Counted from the first letter of the stretch, positions 16,128 through 26,166 are shown. The stretch: DNA of 48,268 bases from Neobacillus niacini (GCF_019749295.1 NZ_JACWFG010000025.1:27661-75928); one strand, 5' to 3'. Notes: generated by a model not told the origin, from the sequence alone. Numbers and translations are program-made.

Positions 16128-19100
16128 TTATGCAGATTCTTTAACCTTCGCAATAGAGGTTTCCTGAGTGACATTACCATTTCGTTTTAGTTTATTCCAA
16201 CCAACAGTTACTCCCTTTACCGCCGAGAGGATGGATTTGATCACTATATAAGTCATAAGCTGTTTGTACAAAATTCGTTGTAGAAACAATGAACCTAGTG
16301 GTTTAGGACTTTCTTTCTCCAATCGAAACGCATAGAGAGAAGTAAAGAAATCCAGCAAATAAAAAAGAATAAATCCAATCGCTGCCTTTTCAGGATCCGG
16401 GCTAAATAGAGCTATAATGAACAATATATCAGCAATAGGAGATATGGTTTGATAAAAATATTGGAAAAGCCACATGTTTGGAAGGCCAATATAGCCTAAT
16501 GATTTGTGTTTTTTATTAAATAAAGCAGCTCGATGCTTCCATAAGCATTGTAACGTCCCATAAACCCACCGGTAACGCTGTTTTGCCAGACTATTAATAT
16601 CCTCTGGAGCTTCTGTATAGGCATAGGCCTTTTCTTCAAATTCAATCTTTTTTCCATTACGTAAAAGGGTAAGTGTGATATCGGTATCCTCTGCCAGTGT
16701 ATCCTCTTGAAAGTATCCTGCTTTTTCTACCTCCGTCTTTCTCCATGCACCAATCGCTCCTGGCACAACTGTAATGCAATTAAGTACTGCAAAGGCCCTT
16801 CTCTCTAAGTTAAAGCCTGTTACATATTCGATATGCTGCCAATTTGTAAGGAGGTTTCCCTTATTACCGACCTTTACATTACCGGAAACAGCCGCAACAT
16901 TTTCATCTTTAAAATGGTTAACAAGCAAGGTGATGGCATTTTCAGCAATGAGTGTATCAGCGTCAAGAGTCACCACGATTTCACCGTCTGCCTCTTTAAA
17001 ACCAAGATTAACAGCCGAAGATTTTCCCCCATTCGATTTTTTAATTAATCTGACAAGAGGTTGGTTAGCGTATAATTCTTGGACTACAAGAGCCGTATCA
17101 TCCTTCGATCCATCGTCGATAATCAGTATTTCAAAAGCTGGATAATCGCTGGTTAAAATGGAATCAATTGTTTTGGAAATGACTTTTTCCTCGTTATAAG
17201 CAGCAATCACGACACTGACAAAAGGAGTGAAGTCGGGGTCAATCTCAGTCTTTTTATATCTTTTTACCTGTTTTCTCGAAAGGAACACTAGGATAACCAG
17301 CCGCAAGATTCCAAGAAGGATAACGGAATAGAACAGGAAGCTTAATCCTTCGCGCCAGCCTTGTATGACCATAAACACGGCCTTATCATAGACCAAATAA
17401 GGGTTGTCTGGGTCAGTTGCGGGCATGATCTGACTATTACTTTTTTCAATGAGATCTGCAACGGTAGTAAATGTATAGCCGCGCTTTTTCAGTTCGTTGA
17501 TAATAATAGGCAGGGCTTTTACAGTGTTAGAGCGGTCGCCGCCTGAATCGTGCAGCAAAATGATATTACCCTCTGGAAGTTGATTCAGTACCCTATTGAC
17601 AATTTCGTCACTAGAAAAACCTTGCCAATCCTCAGAGTCTATTAATTCTCCGACCATGGTATAACCTAACTTCTGAGCTTGTACCATAGGCAGCAGTTTG
17701 TCACTTGAGTTCGGTTTTGCATCGGCCACATAAGGCGGGCGAAACAGGGTCATCGAATGACCTGTAATACCTTGAAATAACCGTTGATTGGCATTTAACT
17801 CCATTCTTGTTTGAAATGGTGCGATGGACCCAATGTCTGGATGGGTAAAGGTATGATTGCCAATTTCATGGCCTTCATTATGCATCCTTTTAACAAGTTC
17901 TGGATGCAGCATCGCATTCTCCCCAACGATAAAAAAGGTTCCTTTTATCTGATTCTTGTTCAAAATGTCCAATATTTGTGGTGTATAGGCTGGGTCAGGT
18001 CCGTCATCAAAGGTTAGCACCACTTCCTTTGAATCGGATTTACCATACCGACCTACAACTAAAGGCTTTGGTAATTTCCTGTAGGTTTCGTTTTCTATCA
18101 CACCATGTTCATCCATCTGAATCATTCGTTTCCCATTTTCTGATTGGGAAATCATTTTTAAGATCTCTCCAGCTCCTGTATAGTGCACTGTCTTAGGACT
18201 GTCTATGGTTTTTAAGGCACTTTCGGGATTTTCCATTTCCTTTGGTTTATTAATGAAATTCCAGATAGAAGGATCTTCAGAGCCGAGGCGCCAAACGGCT
18301 ATTCCACTTGAACCCCTTTCTTGCCCTACCTTCATTTGATTGTAAAATGTCACAGCATCTAAAAACCACACAGTATGGTTTTTCCCATTTTTTTTGTAAC
18401 GTACATATGGGTTGCCTGTTTGATTATTCCAATGGATTTGAAGGTTTGTCCCAATCCCCAAATCCATGACATCCCCAAACGTCATTGGATTTGCAGGCTT
18501 AGTAGAGTTTTCTTCCCAGTCGTAACCATAGCTTCCCAAACCTGCAATCAATTTTTCGGAAGGAATTTGAAGCTGGTTTAAATTCTCTATTACCCAATCC
18601 GTAGCCGCAACAGGTCCAGGTATACTCATGGAGTGGTGCTGGTCATATAGCATAACAATCATACGATCTACATTCGCTGCCAGAGAAGCATAGTCATAAC
18701 TATTGTCATTTGGCGGGACATCCATTGTCACTATGAGACCTTGTTGATGAAATGCCTCATAGACCTTTTCCATAAAGTCAGTGAAATTCGCTTTATCCTC
18801 TGGAAGGATTTCTTCAAAGTCTATGTTGATACCGTCGAAGTCATTGGTTTTGACATACTCCAACATATCTTTAATAAACAGATCCTCAGCTCCTGGAGTA
18901 GTAAATAATTGATGTAGGATTTCGCCGTCCCATTTATCATTTATAAAATTATTAACCAATGGGAGAATCTCAATATTATGCGACTTTGCTTCTTCAACAA
19001 TAGAATGGTCAGTACTGTTTTTAATAGTAAGGTCAGGAGTAAGCTGCAGCCACTCCGGTACTAATGTTGTTATAGAATTGATATTTTTTAAGAAAGACGC

Positions 19101-19832
19101 TTTGCTGTTATCGTCCCAATTGACGTAAAAACCATAGACTTCTTGGTTTTTCGCCATTTGTGTTTTCACTTCATCCTTATTTCTTTGAATAATAGGCGAA
19201 GGATTCATTTTTTGAATCTGAGAAGCAAGCTCTTCTGCATTGAAACTTGTATTAATCGGCTCAATTGTACTTTTTGCTGTCTTCTCGTTTAATTGCAGCT
19301 CAGGAAATGCTGGATTCGTATTTAGGCTTTCAATAAAAATGGTTGATACCAACACGATTAAAATAGCAAAGCCTGCACTCATTCGTTTAATGATTGACCA
19401 GCGTCTTTTGGCAGGATCAAGAAAAACATGCTCCTGATTTCGCTCCCTTTTTTTCAGGCCTAAATTGTAGAACCAATGGAAGAAAAAATAGCAAACAAGT
19501 CCAATCAGGCCGCCAAAGACACCTGATGTAATGGTTTGAGAAGACTGTATTTTATTTTTTAAGGTAGAAAAAATCCAGTAATCTTCTAAAAACCTTAAAT
19601 CCTGAATAGGTAAATGCCGCAGGTTAGGAATAAAAATCGTAATCAGCGTGCCAAGGAATAGGGCGATAATATTAAGTCTAAAGAAAAGTGAAATAGCTAG
19701 CAATAATGGAATTCTTAGACTTTCTAAAGGTAAAAAGGCTAGAAAAAAACCAAGTGTACTTGCAACTGCTCCGGCATTCCCCGTAACAGGTGCGAACAAT
19801 GATTTAACAATCCACCTAAAAATTCGATCCAT
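16128..19832 (-). CDS. membrane polysaccharide synthase fusing GH18, CE4 deacetylase and GT2 domains
   Basis: 1234-aa protein. Residues 1-130 hold several hydrophobic helices resembling DUF2062; another helix is at 152-168. A GH18-type domain (about 225-530) has the catalytic motif DGINIDFEE (E340). A CE4 polysaccharide deacetylase (about 595-800) has TFDDGPD (D609/D610), zinc ligands H660 and H664 in GNHTFTHPD, RPPY and LLHDSGG. Helices at about 825-852 precede a processive GT2 domain (about 870-1110) with VVIAAYNEE, DAD (957-959), EDTD (1048-1051) and QRYRW (1085-1089), then three or four C-terminal helices. The GT2 and CE4 sequences are of the PNAG/chitin-synthase and PgaB types. The likely job is to make, partly deacetylate and trim a beta-linked GlcNAc polymer; the exact linkage is unknown. 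AAGGAGGA precedes ATG. Confidence 0.9.
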   Translation of the reverse strand: MDRIFRWIVKSLFAPVTGNAGAVASTLGFFLAFLPLESLRIPLLLAISLFFRLNIIALFLGTLITIFIPNLRHLPIQDLRFLEDYWIFSTLKNKIQSSQTITSGVFGGLIGLVCYFFFHWFYNLGLKKRERNQEHVFLDPAKRRWSIIKRMSAGFAILIVLVSTIFIESLNTNPAFPELQLNEKTAKSTIEPINTSFNAEELASQIQKMNPSPIIQRNKDEVKTQMAKNQEVYGFYVNWDDNSKASFLKNINSITTLVPEWLQLTPDLTIKNSTDHSIVEEAKSHNIEILPLVNNFINDKWDGEILHQLFTTPGAEDLFIKDMLEYVKTNDFDGINIDFEEILPEDKANFTDFMEKVYEAFHQQGLIVTMDVPPNDNSYDYASLAANVDRMIVMLYDQHHSMSIPGPVAATDWVIENLNQLQIPSEKLIAGLGSYGYDWEENSTKPANPMTFGDVMDLGIGTNLQIHWNNQTGNPYVRYKKNGKNHTVWFLDAVTFYNQMKVGQERGSSGIAVWRLGSEDPSIWNFINKPKEMENPESALKTIDSPKTVHYTGAGEILKMISQSENGKRMIQMDEHGVIENETYRKLPKPLVVGRYGKSDSKEVVLTFDDGPDPAYTPQILDILNKNQIKGTFFIVGENAMLHPELVKRMHNEGHEIGNHTFTHPDIGSIAPFQTRMELNANQRLFQGITGHSMTLFRPPYVADAKPNSSDKLLPMVQAQKLGYTMVGELIDSEDWQGFSSDEIVNRVLNQLPEGNIILLHDSGGDRSNTVKALPIIINELKKRGYTFTTVADLIEKSNSQIMPATDPDNPYLVYDKAVFMVIQGWREGLSFLFYSVILLGILRLVILVFLSRKQVKRYKKTEIDPDFTPFVSVVIAAYNEEKVISKTIDSILTSDYPAFEILIIDDGSKDDTALVVQELYANQPLVRLIKKSNGGKSSAVNLGFKEADGEIVVTLDADTLIAENAITLLVNHFKDENVAAVSGNVKVGNKGNLLTNWQHIEYVTGFNLERRAFAVLNCITVVPGAIGAWRKTEVEKAGYFQEDTLAEDTDITLTLLRNGKKIEFEEKAYAYTEAPEDINSLAKQRYRWVYGTLQCLWKHRAALFNKKHKSLGYIGLPNMWLFQYFYQTISPIADILFIIALFSPDPEKAAIGFILFYLLDFFTSLYAFRLEKESPKPLGSLFLQRILYKQLMTYIVIKSILSAVKGVTVGWNKLKRNGNVTQETSIAKVKESA

Positions 19833-20114
19833 TTTAGACTCCTCCTTCTAGGTGTAATGGCGAAAAATAGTTTAATAGATTGATTAAAAACTATAGGAAC
19901 GTATACTGGAAGTTATCCTAGGCGTAGTACATCCGTCGGAAAGATTTATTCGACAAAATTTGACTAACATAAAAAACTTAGGTAATTGTTTTAAGGCTTT
20001 GGGGGTGGATTAGGAAATTTTTTATGGAAATTCAGGAGAATTAGAGGAAATAAAAACTTCATTTTTATACTGTAAGGGGAATCTTAACATAAATAGAGGC
20101 GTTTTTTACAAATG
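19833..20114. other. intergenic region upstream of the synthase gene
   Basis: About 280 nt between two minus-strand genes. Apart from the AAGGAGGA ribosome binding site of the synthase gene next to 19832, I see no convincing promoter, repeat or RNA element. Confidence 0.5.
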
Positions 20115-20151
20115 CAAAGAGAGACCATGTTAAAAATATGGTCTCTCTTTG
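20115..20151 (-). terminator. terminator of the amylopullulanase gene
   Basis: CAAAGAGAGACCAT and its complement form a perfect 14-bp stem around TTAAAAAT. It lies 18 nt past the stop. The T-run on the minus strand is weak. Confidence 0.75.
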
Positions 20152-20168
20152 TTTAAATTAGCCTTTTC

Positions 20169-23100
20169 CTATTTTTGTCCGTTACCAAATTTCGGCCCAT
20201 TACCTGGATTTTCCGTAGACTTGCCGCCTACTTTGAACACAATCGTTGTTAATGGATCAATGGTCAGTGCTCCATTACCAAGTGTGAAGCCTGACTTTTT
20301 AGAAACTGGAGTTTTACCTGCTTCGTCGCTGTCGACAACTACCTTGCCCTTAGAGAGATTCGTGTCTCCGAGTGTCAACGTCCGTGCTTGTGTATCAGCA
20401 TTGACGAAAACAAAGTAGGTTCCCGTATCGTCAGTGGAGACCGCTTTGTACGCTATAACAAGGTCAGTTTCCTGTATTTCAGGAAGGTCAAGCAGATGTA
20501 CGTTTTGGTTCACCAGCTGCTGGTCGCCCAAACGGAAAGCATTTGTTGACTTTCTAAGTTCAATCAAACCTTGAGTAAATTCACGCGTTACAGTGTTGAT
20601 TGGATATTGTTTCTTATTCACAGCCTTCTGCCAGTCAAACATATTGATGGCATCGGAAGAATCGTAAGAATCGTGTATAAAGTATCCAAACGGGTTTCCT
20701 TGTGCATCTTCCAGTTCATGGTATTTCTGTTCAGGTACACCTTCGCTAAGCCATTGCTTCGTCCGGCCGTATTCCTGTCCTGCATGCAGGAAGGCGGTAC
20801 CCTGTGAAGTTAGAATCAGGGAGTTTCCAACCCGAATCCGTTTATGGATTTCCAGGTTGTTTTCCGGAATAGAAGGATCCTTCTTGATAGACTGAGCGAT
20901 AACATCATAAAGTGTCATGTTGTCGTGCGCCTCAATGTATTGAACCATATCACCAGGATCATCCTCAGAAGTGTTGGACGGCTGGCCTTTAATGTTGTTA
21001 AAAATGGTATCGATGCTTCTTGCTCCGCCTGTAATAAATCTTGGTTCACCTTCTGAACCAAATCCAGACTTCAATTCATTGCGGATTTCATCAGAGAATA
21101 CTCCTACATTATCAGTCTTGTCCATCCAATCCTGGTCTGCGCCCATTCCTTGCAGTTCAGGCTCGGCGATATGACCAGCAAATGTTCTCCAGCCTTCACC
21201 GATGAATAAGGCATTTGGATTAATGGAAGCTGCGGCATCATACGCATTCTGGATGGAAGGATATGTCGCATCACCCATCATATCAAACCTCATGCCATCG
21301 ATTTTATACTCATCAAACCAGTATTTTACGGAGTCCACCATCAGCTTTTCGGCCATTTTATGGCTTGTTGCAAGATTGTTTCCGAAACCGCCCAGGAAGT
21401 TGCCTTTATCGTCTTGGAATGCATAGTAGTTTGGAACAATGTCATTTAACATGCTTGACTTTGCCATATGCGTGTAAACTACATCAAGGACAACACCCAT
21501 TCCGGCATCATGGATGGCATCAATCAGTTCTTTCAGCTCTTTCACGCGCTCTTCGGGATTACTTGGATCTTCTGAATAAGCGCCGTCTGGAGAGAAGTAG
21601 CTATGCGGGTCATAGCCCCAGTTGTATTCATTTCCTCCGGCTGAGTAGTTCAGCTCTCGCTGTCCCATTTTGGTTTCATCGCCATAATACCACGCCATTA
21701 CCGGAAGGAGCTGCACATGTGTAACGCCCATTTTTTTCAAATAATCGATTTTATCAATGAAGGACTTATAAGATCCCCATCTTGCATTTAGATCGCCTTC
21801 AATGGACGGGTCAGAAGTAAAGTCACGAATATGTGCTTCATAGATGATAGCATCCTCGCGTTTTTCATACCCTTTAATGTTGGCAAAATCAAATCCTTTC
21901 GGATCCGTGCCGCTCAGGTCAACAATTGCTGCCTTGCCGACAGTATCTCCATCAGGACCAGCTTCACCTTCTGTATTGACAGTAAAGGCTGCCATTGATT
22001 TGGCATACGGGTCTAGAACCTTGTTTGTTACTCCATCATTTGTCACTTCATATTGGTAAAAATAACCCTCTAAATCAGCTATATTCAGGTCGCTTGGTGC
22101 AACGTCAGCCGACCAAACTCCTTTTTCACCTTTTGTCAGCTTGATGCTGCCGATTTGCTCAGCTGCATTTTTCTTACTGAAGAAGTTTGCCACGACCATG
22201 CTTGCTTTTGGAGCCCAAAGTTTTAGCGTAACATCGCCGTCTTTATAGGTTGCGCCAAGGTCATTTCCATCGTAACCATACATAGAGTCAAGCATTCTCC
22301 AGCTTGTAGCGGCAGAAACGGTCCTGCCTGCATACGTAACGGATAATGGAAGTTTTTCGATGTCGAAAGCTGCTGTTACTTTTGCAGAAGTGGCTCCAGT
22401 AATTTCAACAGATTCAATGGCCACAGCACCGCCGTCAGCATCCTTGATTTCAAGTGCATCTTTCAAACTATCTGGTGTCAGGCCTTCTGTCATTGTAAAA
22501 CCAAGCAGAATAGTATTTTCAGAAGTGACTTCTGCTCGAGTGATTCCTGTTGCCTGCTCCCAATAAGGTGAAATGTAAACATTGTTATCACCTTGTTTAA
22601 TCCAAAGATGATTATATTTGTCCAGCAGGTTGAAGGACTTGTCTCCAGCGTCTTTACCAGCATCGCCTTTCGTTACATCCATCACTAGGAAGCCTAGGTT
22701 TTTCGCACCTTCTGCAAGCTTCACGTCAACATACGCGCCGTAGCGATCTGTACCGGAGAAAAGAGATGCTCCTGTCGGCCAATTTGCAGATGGTGATTCA
22801 ACATCACCCCATAGCCATGCGCCGAAATTCTGGTAGTCGTTATTGTCACGAACATAATGAATGCGTACGGTGTTTTCCGGCAAATCTACTGGTTCATAGG
22901 TATAGACCTTGTCCGATCCTTGTTTGATCCAGATTTCGTTTATTTCTGGAGATGTGATGGTAAATCCTTTGTCTCCGCCGTCTTTACCGGCATCGCCTTT
23001 GGTGATATCCATAAGAAGGAATCCAATGTTTTTAGCACCTTCTTTAAGCGGAACATCAATATAGGCACCGTAGCTGTCTGTTTTTTCAAACATCGTTGCC

Positions 23101-25778
23101 CCAACTGGCCAGTTGGCAGAAGGAGAAGCAACATCATTCCACAGCCAAGCTCCGTAATTTTGATAATTACCATCTGTACGGTTGTAGTGAATACGGAGGT
23201 GATTAGCAGGGACAGGTTCCACCGTGCCATCATTTCCGCCTTCACCGTCCGATGCAGCTACGGCAGTGATGCTGCCGTTTTCAACCGTAAGCAGTACTGT
23301 ACCTCCGTCAGCTTTAGCAGGAATCGTTAATGTGATTGTGCCATTTGCTGAAGCTGTGTAAGTCTGATTAGAATAATGGTTTGTCACAACTGCGTCTTGG
23401 GAATCTAATGTAAACGTAACTTCCTTGCCGCTGTCTGCTGTGTTTAAGCCGACATAGGCAGCTTCGTTTTCATACTTTCTGGCAAAAACAAGGAACTTGT
23501 CGCTGTCAGAGCCGCCGATTGTCACGTGTTCACCTTTAGCAAACACCTCTGAGTGATCAGCTCTAAAGTTCAAGACCTTCGTATAGTGTTCTAGTACATC
23601 ATTGTTTTCTACCTGATCCCAGGCAAGGTCATAGCGGTTATCGTACTGTGGATAGTTGTTGGCACCGCTCTGGCCGAGCTCTTCTCCATAATAGATGACC
23701 GGCTGGCCCTTTGCTGCTGCCTGCAGGGAGGCTGCCAGCTTCAGCTTGCCTTTGTCATTTCCTTCCTTGTAGAGGAATCCATCTTCGTCATGACTTCCAA
23801 GGAATTGTCCAAGAGTGGCTGTATTATCAATTTTTTCATTACGGGCTATCATGGCATCGTTTGCTGCTTTGACTTTGCCGTTAACAAGATTGTGGGCAAT
23901 ATCTTTAAAACCAAAATCAAGCAGGGAATCCATCATGCCTGACTCAAGATATCCGCCGTTTTGATCAGCACTTCCACCCCAGAATTCACCAATCATTTTG
24001 TGTTCCGGCATAATTTTGGTAAGTTCATTTTTAAAAGCCATCAAGGTAGTATCTTCCACGTGTTTTACTGTATCCACACGGAAGTAGTCGATGGTATTTC
24101 CGTTTGCTGTTTTCGACTTTTCAATCCAGTCTGTTTGCCAGTCAATAATTGCTTTGCGGACTGCTGGATCTTCGGTTTTTAAATCAGGAAGACTTGCGAG
24201 CTCACCAACAACCTCATCGGTTCCAACATTCGAACCTTGGCGGAGAAGGGAGCTGAACCGGGCGCGGTCTGCATCAGTTGGATAGCCTGCAGGCGGATTT
24301 GCCACAGTTCCATCAATTTCCTTTAAACCATAACCCGTGTGATTTACTACAACGTCGACCATGATTTTAATACCACGTTCATGGGCAGCGTCAATTAGTT
24401 GATGGAAGTCATCCATTGTACCAAAGTGAGGGTTCAATTCCCCAAAGTTGTTTGCCCAATAGCCATGGTAAGCGTAGTAAGAATGTCCTTCAGGGTTGTC
24501 AAACCGAACATCGTGCTTAATGTTGTCTACAATTGGGCTGATCCAGATGGTGTTAACACCAAGCTTGTCCAAGTAATCCAACTTTTCAGTGATACCTTTG
24601 AAGTCCCCGCCCTGGTAGGTTCCACGGTCGTTTTTGGCATCGTAATTCTGATTATATGGATCGTTGTTTGCAGCATCACCGTCAAAGAATCGGTCAGTCA
24701 GCATAAAGTAAATAATGCTTTCATCCCAGTCAAAGTCATTTTCCCCAACTGCCTGCCGGGCCTTTACCTCTACTGAAGCTGAACTATTATAGTAGTTTCC
24801 GAACGAATCAACCACAGTTAAAGGAATATTCTTTGTTCCTGCTGTGATATTGTCATCCACGGCAATGGTGACTTCTTTCAGCGCTGGGTCAATTTCAAGC
24901 TGCTTTGCTCCTCCAAGGGAAGAGATGTCCGCAAATAATTTGTTGACTTTCAGTTCATTCGTCAATCCCTGTACATCAACGCTCAGCACACCATTTTGAT
25001 TATAATCAATCGATGCAGGCTGAACTTTGCCCGAAACCGTTAGTTCAGCTTTCTGGAAATCTATCACAGAAACGCCGTTAACAGTGTTATAAGGGTCACT
25101 TACTTCCTCGCTTGTGCCATCTTTTTTGGTCACAAGGTAGGTATACTCATTTTTGCCATTCGGAATGTTGTTGTAGGTCACTACAAATCTCTCATTCTCC
25201 GGCTCAAACGTCATTGGTGTTGTTTTTCCATTGAACATTAATTCTACTTTTTCGATGGTATTCATCGCGTCATTTGCAAAAAGCTGTTTATCACGATAGT
25301 AGAATGTCGCATTTCCCTGGTCGATAACAGGGGCCGATCCGTCTGGAACGATGCGGATTTGTTCTACACCACTTGTGATATAAGCTTTTGTAATCGAGTC
25401 GTTTTTATTAACCGGAATAAAACGATCGCCAAACTCCTTTTGGGCGGTATTCCAGTCAAACGTGCTGCGTAGTACAAAGCCCATTTGAGTAGTTTCTGAG
25501 CTTACGGGAATAGCAGCTTTGGCATAGTTGTCTTGATAAGTGTCAAACGTAACTTGACCATCACTAACGCCAGTATTCCAAGTCCAAATGTTCCAATCGC
25601 CAAATGTTTTATCGTCACGAATATACGTGAAACGAATTTCGCGATCAGTTGAAGCAGTTGTCTCCGCCTTCGTCTCGGCTGCATAAGCTTCCTGGCTTGG
25701 GATATATGGCATCCACAAGCTCAAAAGCATAATTACAGTCATGATCATGGAGTACGTTCTTTTTGCGGTTTTTCTCAT
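20169..25778 (-). CDS. secreted amylopullulanase with two GH13 catalytic domains
   Basis: About 1869-aa exoenzyme for starch and pullulan. ATG at 25778 is preferred over GTG at 25784 because AAGGGGG then sits 10 nt away. Numbering below counts from the GTG. A signal peptide ends near 36. N-terminal beta modules (to about 345) precede the first GH13 barrel (350-750) of alpha-amylase/neopullulanase type: nucleophile D571 in YFRVDT, acid E600 in MIGEFW, H665-D666 in GSHDED. Two tandem PUD/CBM41-like starch-binding modules follow (863-965, 972-1065), each with YQNxGAWLW. An insert, a CBM48 (about 1165-1290) and a type I pullulanase barrel come last: YNWGYDP, nucleophile D1501 in GMRFDMMG, acid E1530 in FIGEGW, H1620-D1621 in YIEAHDN. 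Both active sites look complete, as in the alkaline Bacillus sp. KSM-1378 enzyme. No surface anchor is visible. Confidence 0.94.
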   Translation of the reverse strand: MRKTAKRTYSMIMTVIMLLSLWMPYIPSQEAYAAETKAETTASTDREIRFTYIRDDKTFGDWNIWTWNTGVSDGQVTFDTYQDNYAKAAIPVSSETTQMGFVLRSTFDWNTAQKEFGDRFIPVNKNDSITKAYITSGVEQIRIVPDGSAPVIDQGNATFYYRDKQLFANDAMNTIEKVELMFNGKTTPMTFEPENERFVVTYNNIPNGKNEYTYLVTKKDGTSEEVSDPYNTVNGVSVIDFQKAELTVSGKVQPASIDYNQNGVLSVDVQGLTNELKVNKLFADISSLGGAKQLEIDPALKEVTIAVDDNITAGTKNIPLTVVDSFGNYYNSSASVEVKARQAVGENDFDWDESIIYFMLTDRFFDGDAANNDPYNQNYDAKNDRGTYQGGDFKGITEKLDYLDKLGVNTIWISPIVDNIKHDVRFDNPEGHSYYAYHGYWANNFGELNPHFGTMDDFHQLIDAAHERGIKIMVDVVVNHTGYGLKEIDGTVANPPAGYPTDADRARFSSLLRQGSNVGTDEVVGELASLPDLKTEDPAVRKAIIDWQTDWIEKSKTANGNTIDYFRVDTVKHVEDTTLMAFKNELTKIMPEHKMIGEFWGGSADQNGGYLESGMMDSLLDFGFKDIAHNLVNGKVKAANDAMIARNEKIDNTATLGQFLGSHDEDGFLYKEGNDKGKLKLAASLQAAAKGQPVIYYGEELGQSGANNYPQYDNRYDLAWDQVENNDVLEHYTKVLNFRADHSEVFAKGEHVTIGGSDSDKFLVFARKYENEAAYVGLNTADSGKEVTFTLDSQDAVVTNHYSNQTYTASANGTITLTIPAKADGGTVLLTVENGSITAVAASDGEGGNDGTVEPVPANHLRIHYNRTDGNYQNYGAWLWNDVASPSANWPVGATMFEKTDSYGAYIDVPLKEGAKNIGFLLMDITKGDAGKDGGDKGFTITSPEINEIWIKQGSDKVYTYEPVDLPENTVRIHYVRDNNDYQNFGAWLWGDVESPSANWPTGASLFSGTDRYGAYVDVKLAEGAKNLGFLVMDVTKGDAGKDAGDKSFNLLDKYNHLWIKQGDNNVYISPYWEQATGITRAEVTSENTILLGFTMTEGLTPDSLKDALEIKDADGGAVAIESVEITGATSAKVTAAFDIEKLPLSVTYAGRTVSAATSWRMLDSMYGYDGNDLGATYKDGDVTLKLWAPKASMVVANFFSKKNAAEQIGSIKLTKGEKGVWSADVAPSDLNIADLEGYFYQYEVTNDGVTNKVLDPYAKSMAAFTVNTEGEAGPDGDTVGKAAIVDLSGTDPKGFDFANIKGYEKREDAIIYEAHIRDFTSDPSIEGDLNARWGSYKSFIDKIDYLKKMGVTHVQLLPVMAWYYGDETKMGQRELNYSAGGNEYNWGYDPHSYFSPDGAYSEDPSNPEERVKELKELIDAIHDAGMGVVLDVVYTHMAKSSMLNDIVPNYYAFQDDKGNFLGGFGNNLATSHKMAEKLMVDSVKYWFDEYKIDGMRFDMMGDATYPSIQNAYDAAASINPNALFIGEGWRTFAGHIAEPELQGMGADQDWMDKTDNVGVFSDEIRNELKSGFGSEGEPRFITGGARSIDTIFNNIKGQPSNTSEDDPGDMVQYIEAHDNMTLYDVIAQSIKKDPSIPENNLEIHKRIRVGNSLILTSQGTAFLHAGQEYGRTKQWLSEGVPEQKYHELEDAQGNPFGYFIHDSYDSSDAINMFDWQKAVNKKQYPINTVTREFTQGLIELRKSTNAFRLGDQQLVNQNVHLLDLPEIQETDLVIAYKAVSTDDTGTYFVFVNADTQARTLTLGDTNLSKGKVVVDSDEAGKTPVSKKSGFTLGNGALTIDPLTTIVFKVGGKSTENPGNGPKFGNGQK

Positions 25779-25883
25779 TAACACATTACCCCCTTATGAA
25801 ATTCAAAAATCGGGCAGTATAAGAGTGTTTTGATGCGAGTCAGTTGCTGTAAAGGTCTGTTACTCTTAGAATAACCCTACTTG

Positions 25884-25897
25884 TGCAATCGTTTGCG
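25884..25897. promoter_or_regulatory. LacI-family/cre-like operator 1 upstream of amylopullulanase
   Basis: TGCAATCGTTTGCG is a near-palindrome centred on CG, within a longer one (TTGTGCAA...TTGCGCAA). It is 106 bp upstream of the start and 152 bp from a second such site at 26036. The form fits a MalR- or CcpA-like operator. Confidence 0.6.
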
Positions 25898-26004
25898 CAA
25901 AATGTAAAAAAAGAAGAGTCATGCAGTGCGAGTTTCCAAATTCCTAATATGGGGAAACACCGTATAACATAATGAAGAAACTTCTAATTTATTAATCTCT
26001 GGCT

Positions 26005-26018
26005 AGAAATCGCTTACA
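26005..26018 (-). promoter_or_regulatory. cre site upstream of amylopullulanase
   Basis: Read on the minus strand it is TGTAAGCGATTTCT, which fits TGWAANCGNTNWCW throughout. The surrounding 17-mer TAGAAATCGCTTACATT (26004-26020) is repeated exactly at 33032-33048 before the BCCT gene. Confidence 0.65.
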
Positions 26019-26035
26019 TTGAATAAAACATTTAA

Positions 26036-26049
26036 TGCAAACGATTGCA
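26036..26049. promoter_or_regulatory. LacI-family operator 2 upstream of amylopullulanase
   Basis: TGCAAACGATTGCA is an almost perfect palindrome around a central CG, the form bound by maltose-type LacI regulators and by CcpA. It pairs with the site at 25884. Confidence 0.65.
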
Positions 26050-26084
26050 ATCCTAATATACAATAAAAAGAGTCAAACGACAAT

Positions 26085-26118
26085 GGGACTATTGGTGGGG
26101 CCAAGGGGGGCCGTGGGG
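26085..26118 (+). other. G-tract cluster, possible G-quadruplex
   Basis: Four G-runs (26085-26087, 26097-26100, 26105-26110, 26115-26118) are separated by 9, 4 and 4 nt in otherwise AT-rich DNA. This could fold as a G-quadruplex in the plus strand, which is the template strand for the leftward amylopullulanase transcript if that transcript begins upstream. Confidence 0.5.
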
Positions 26119-26166
26119 ACGGTTCCGGCGGTTCTAGGTTGGCAGAATACCTCTTACTCCTTAGAC

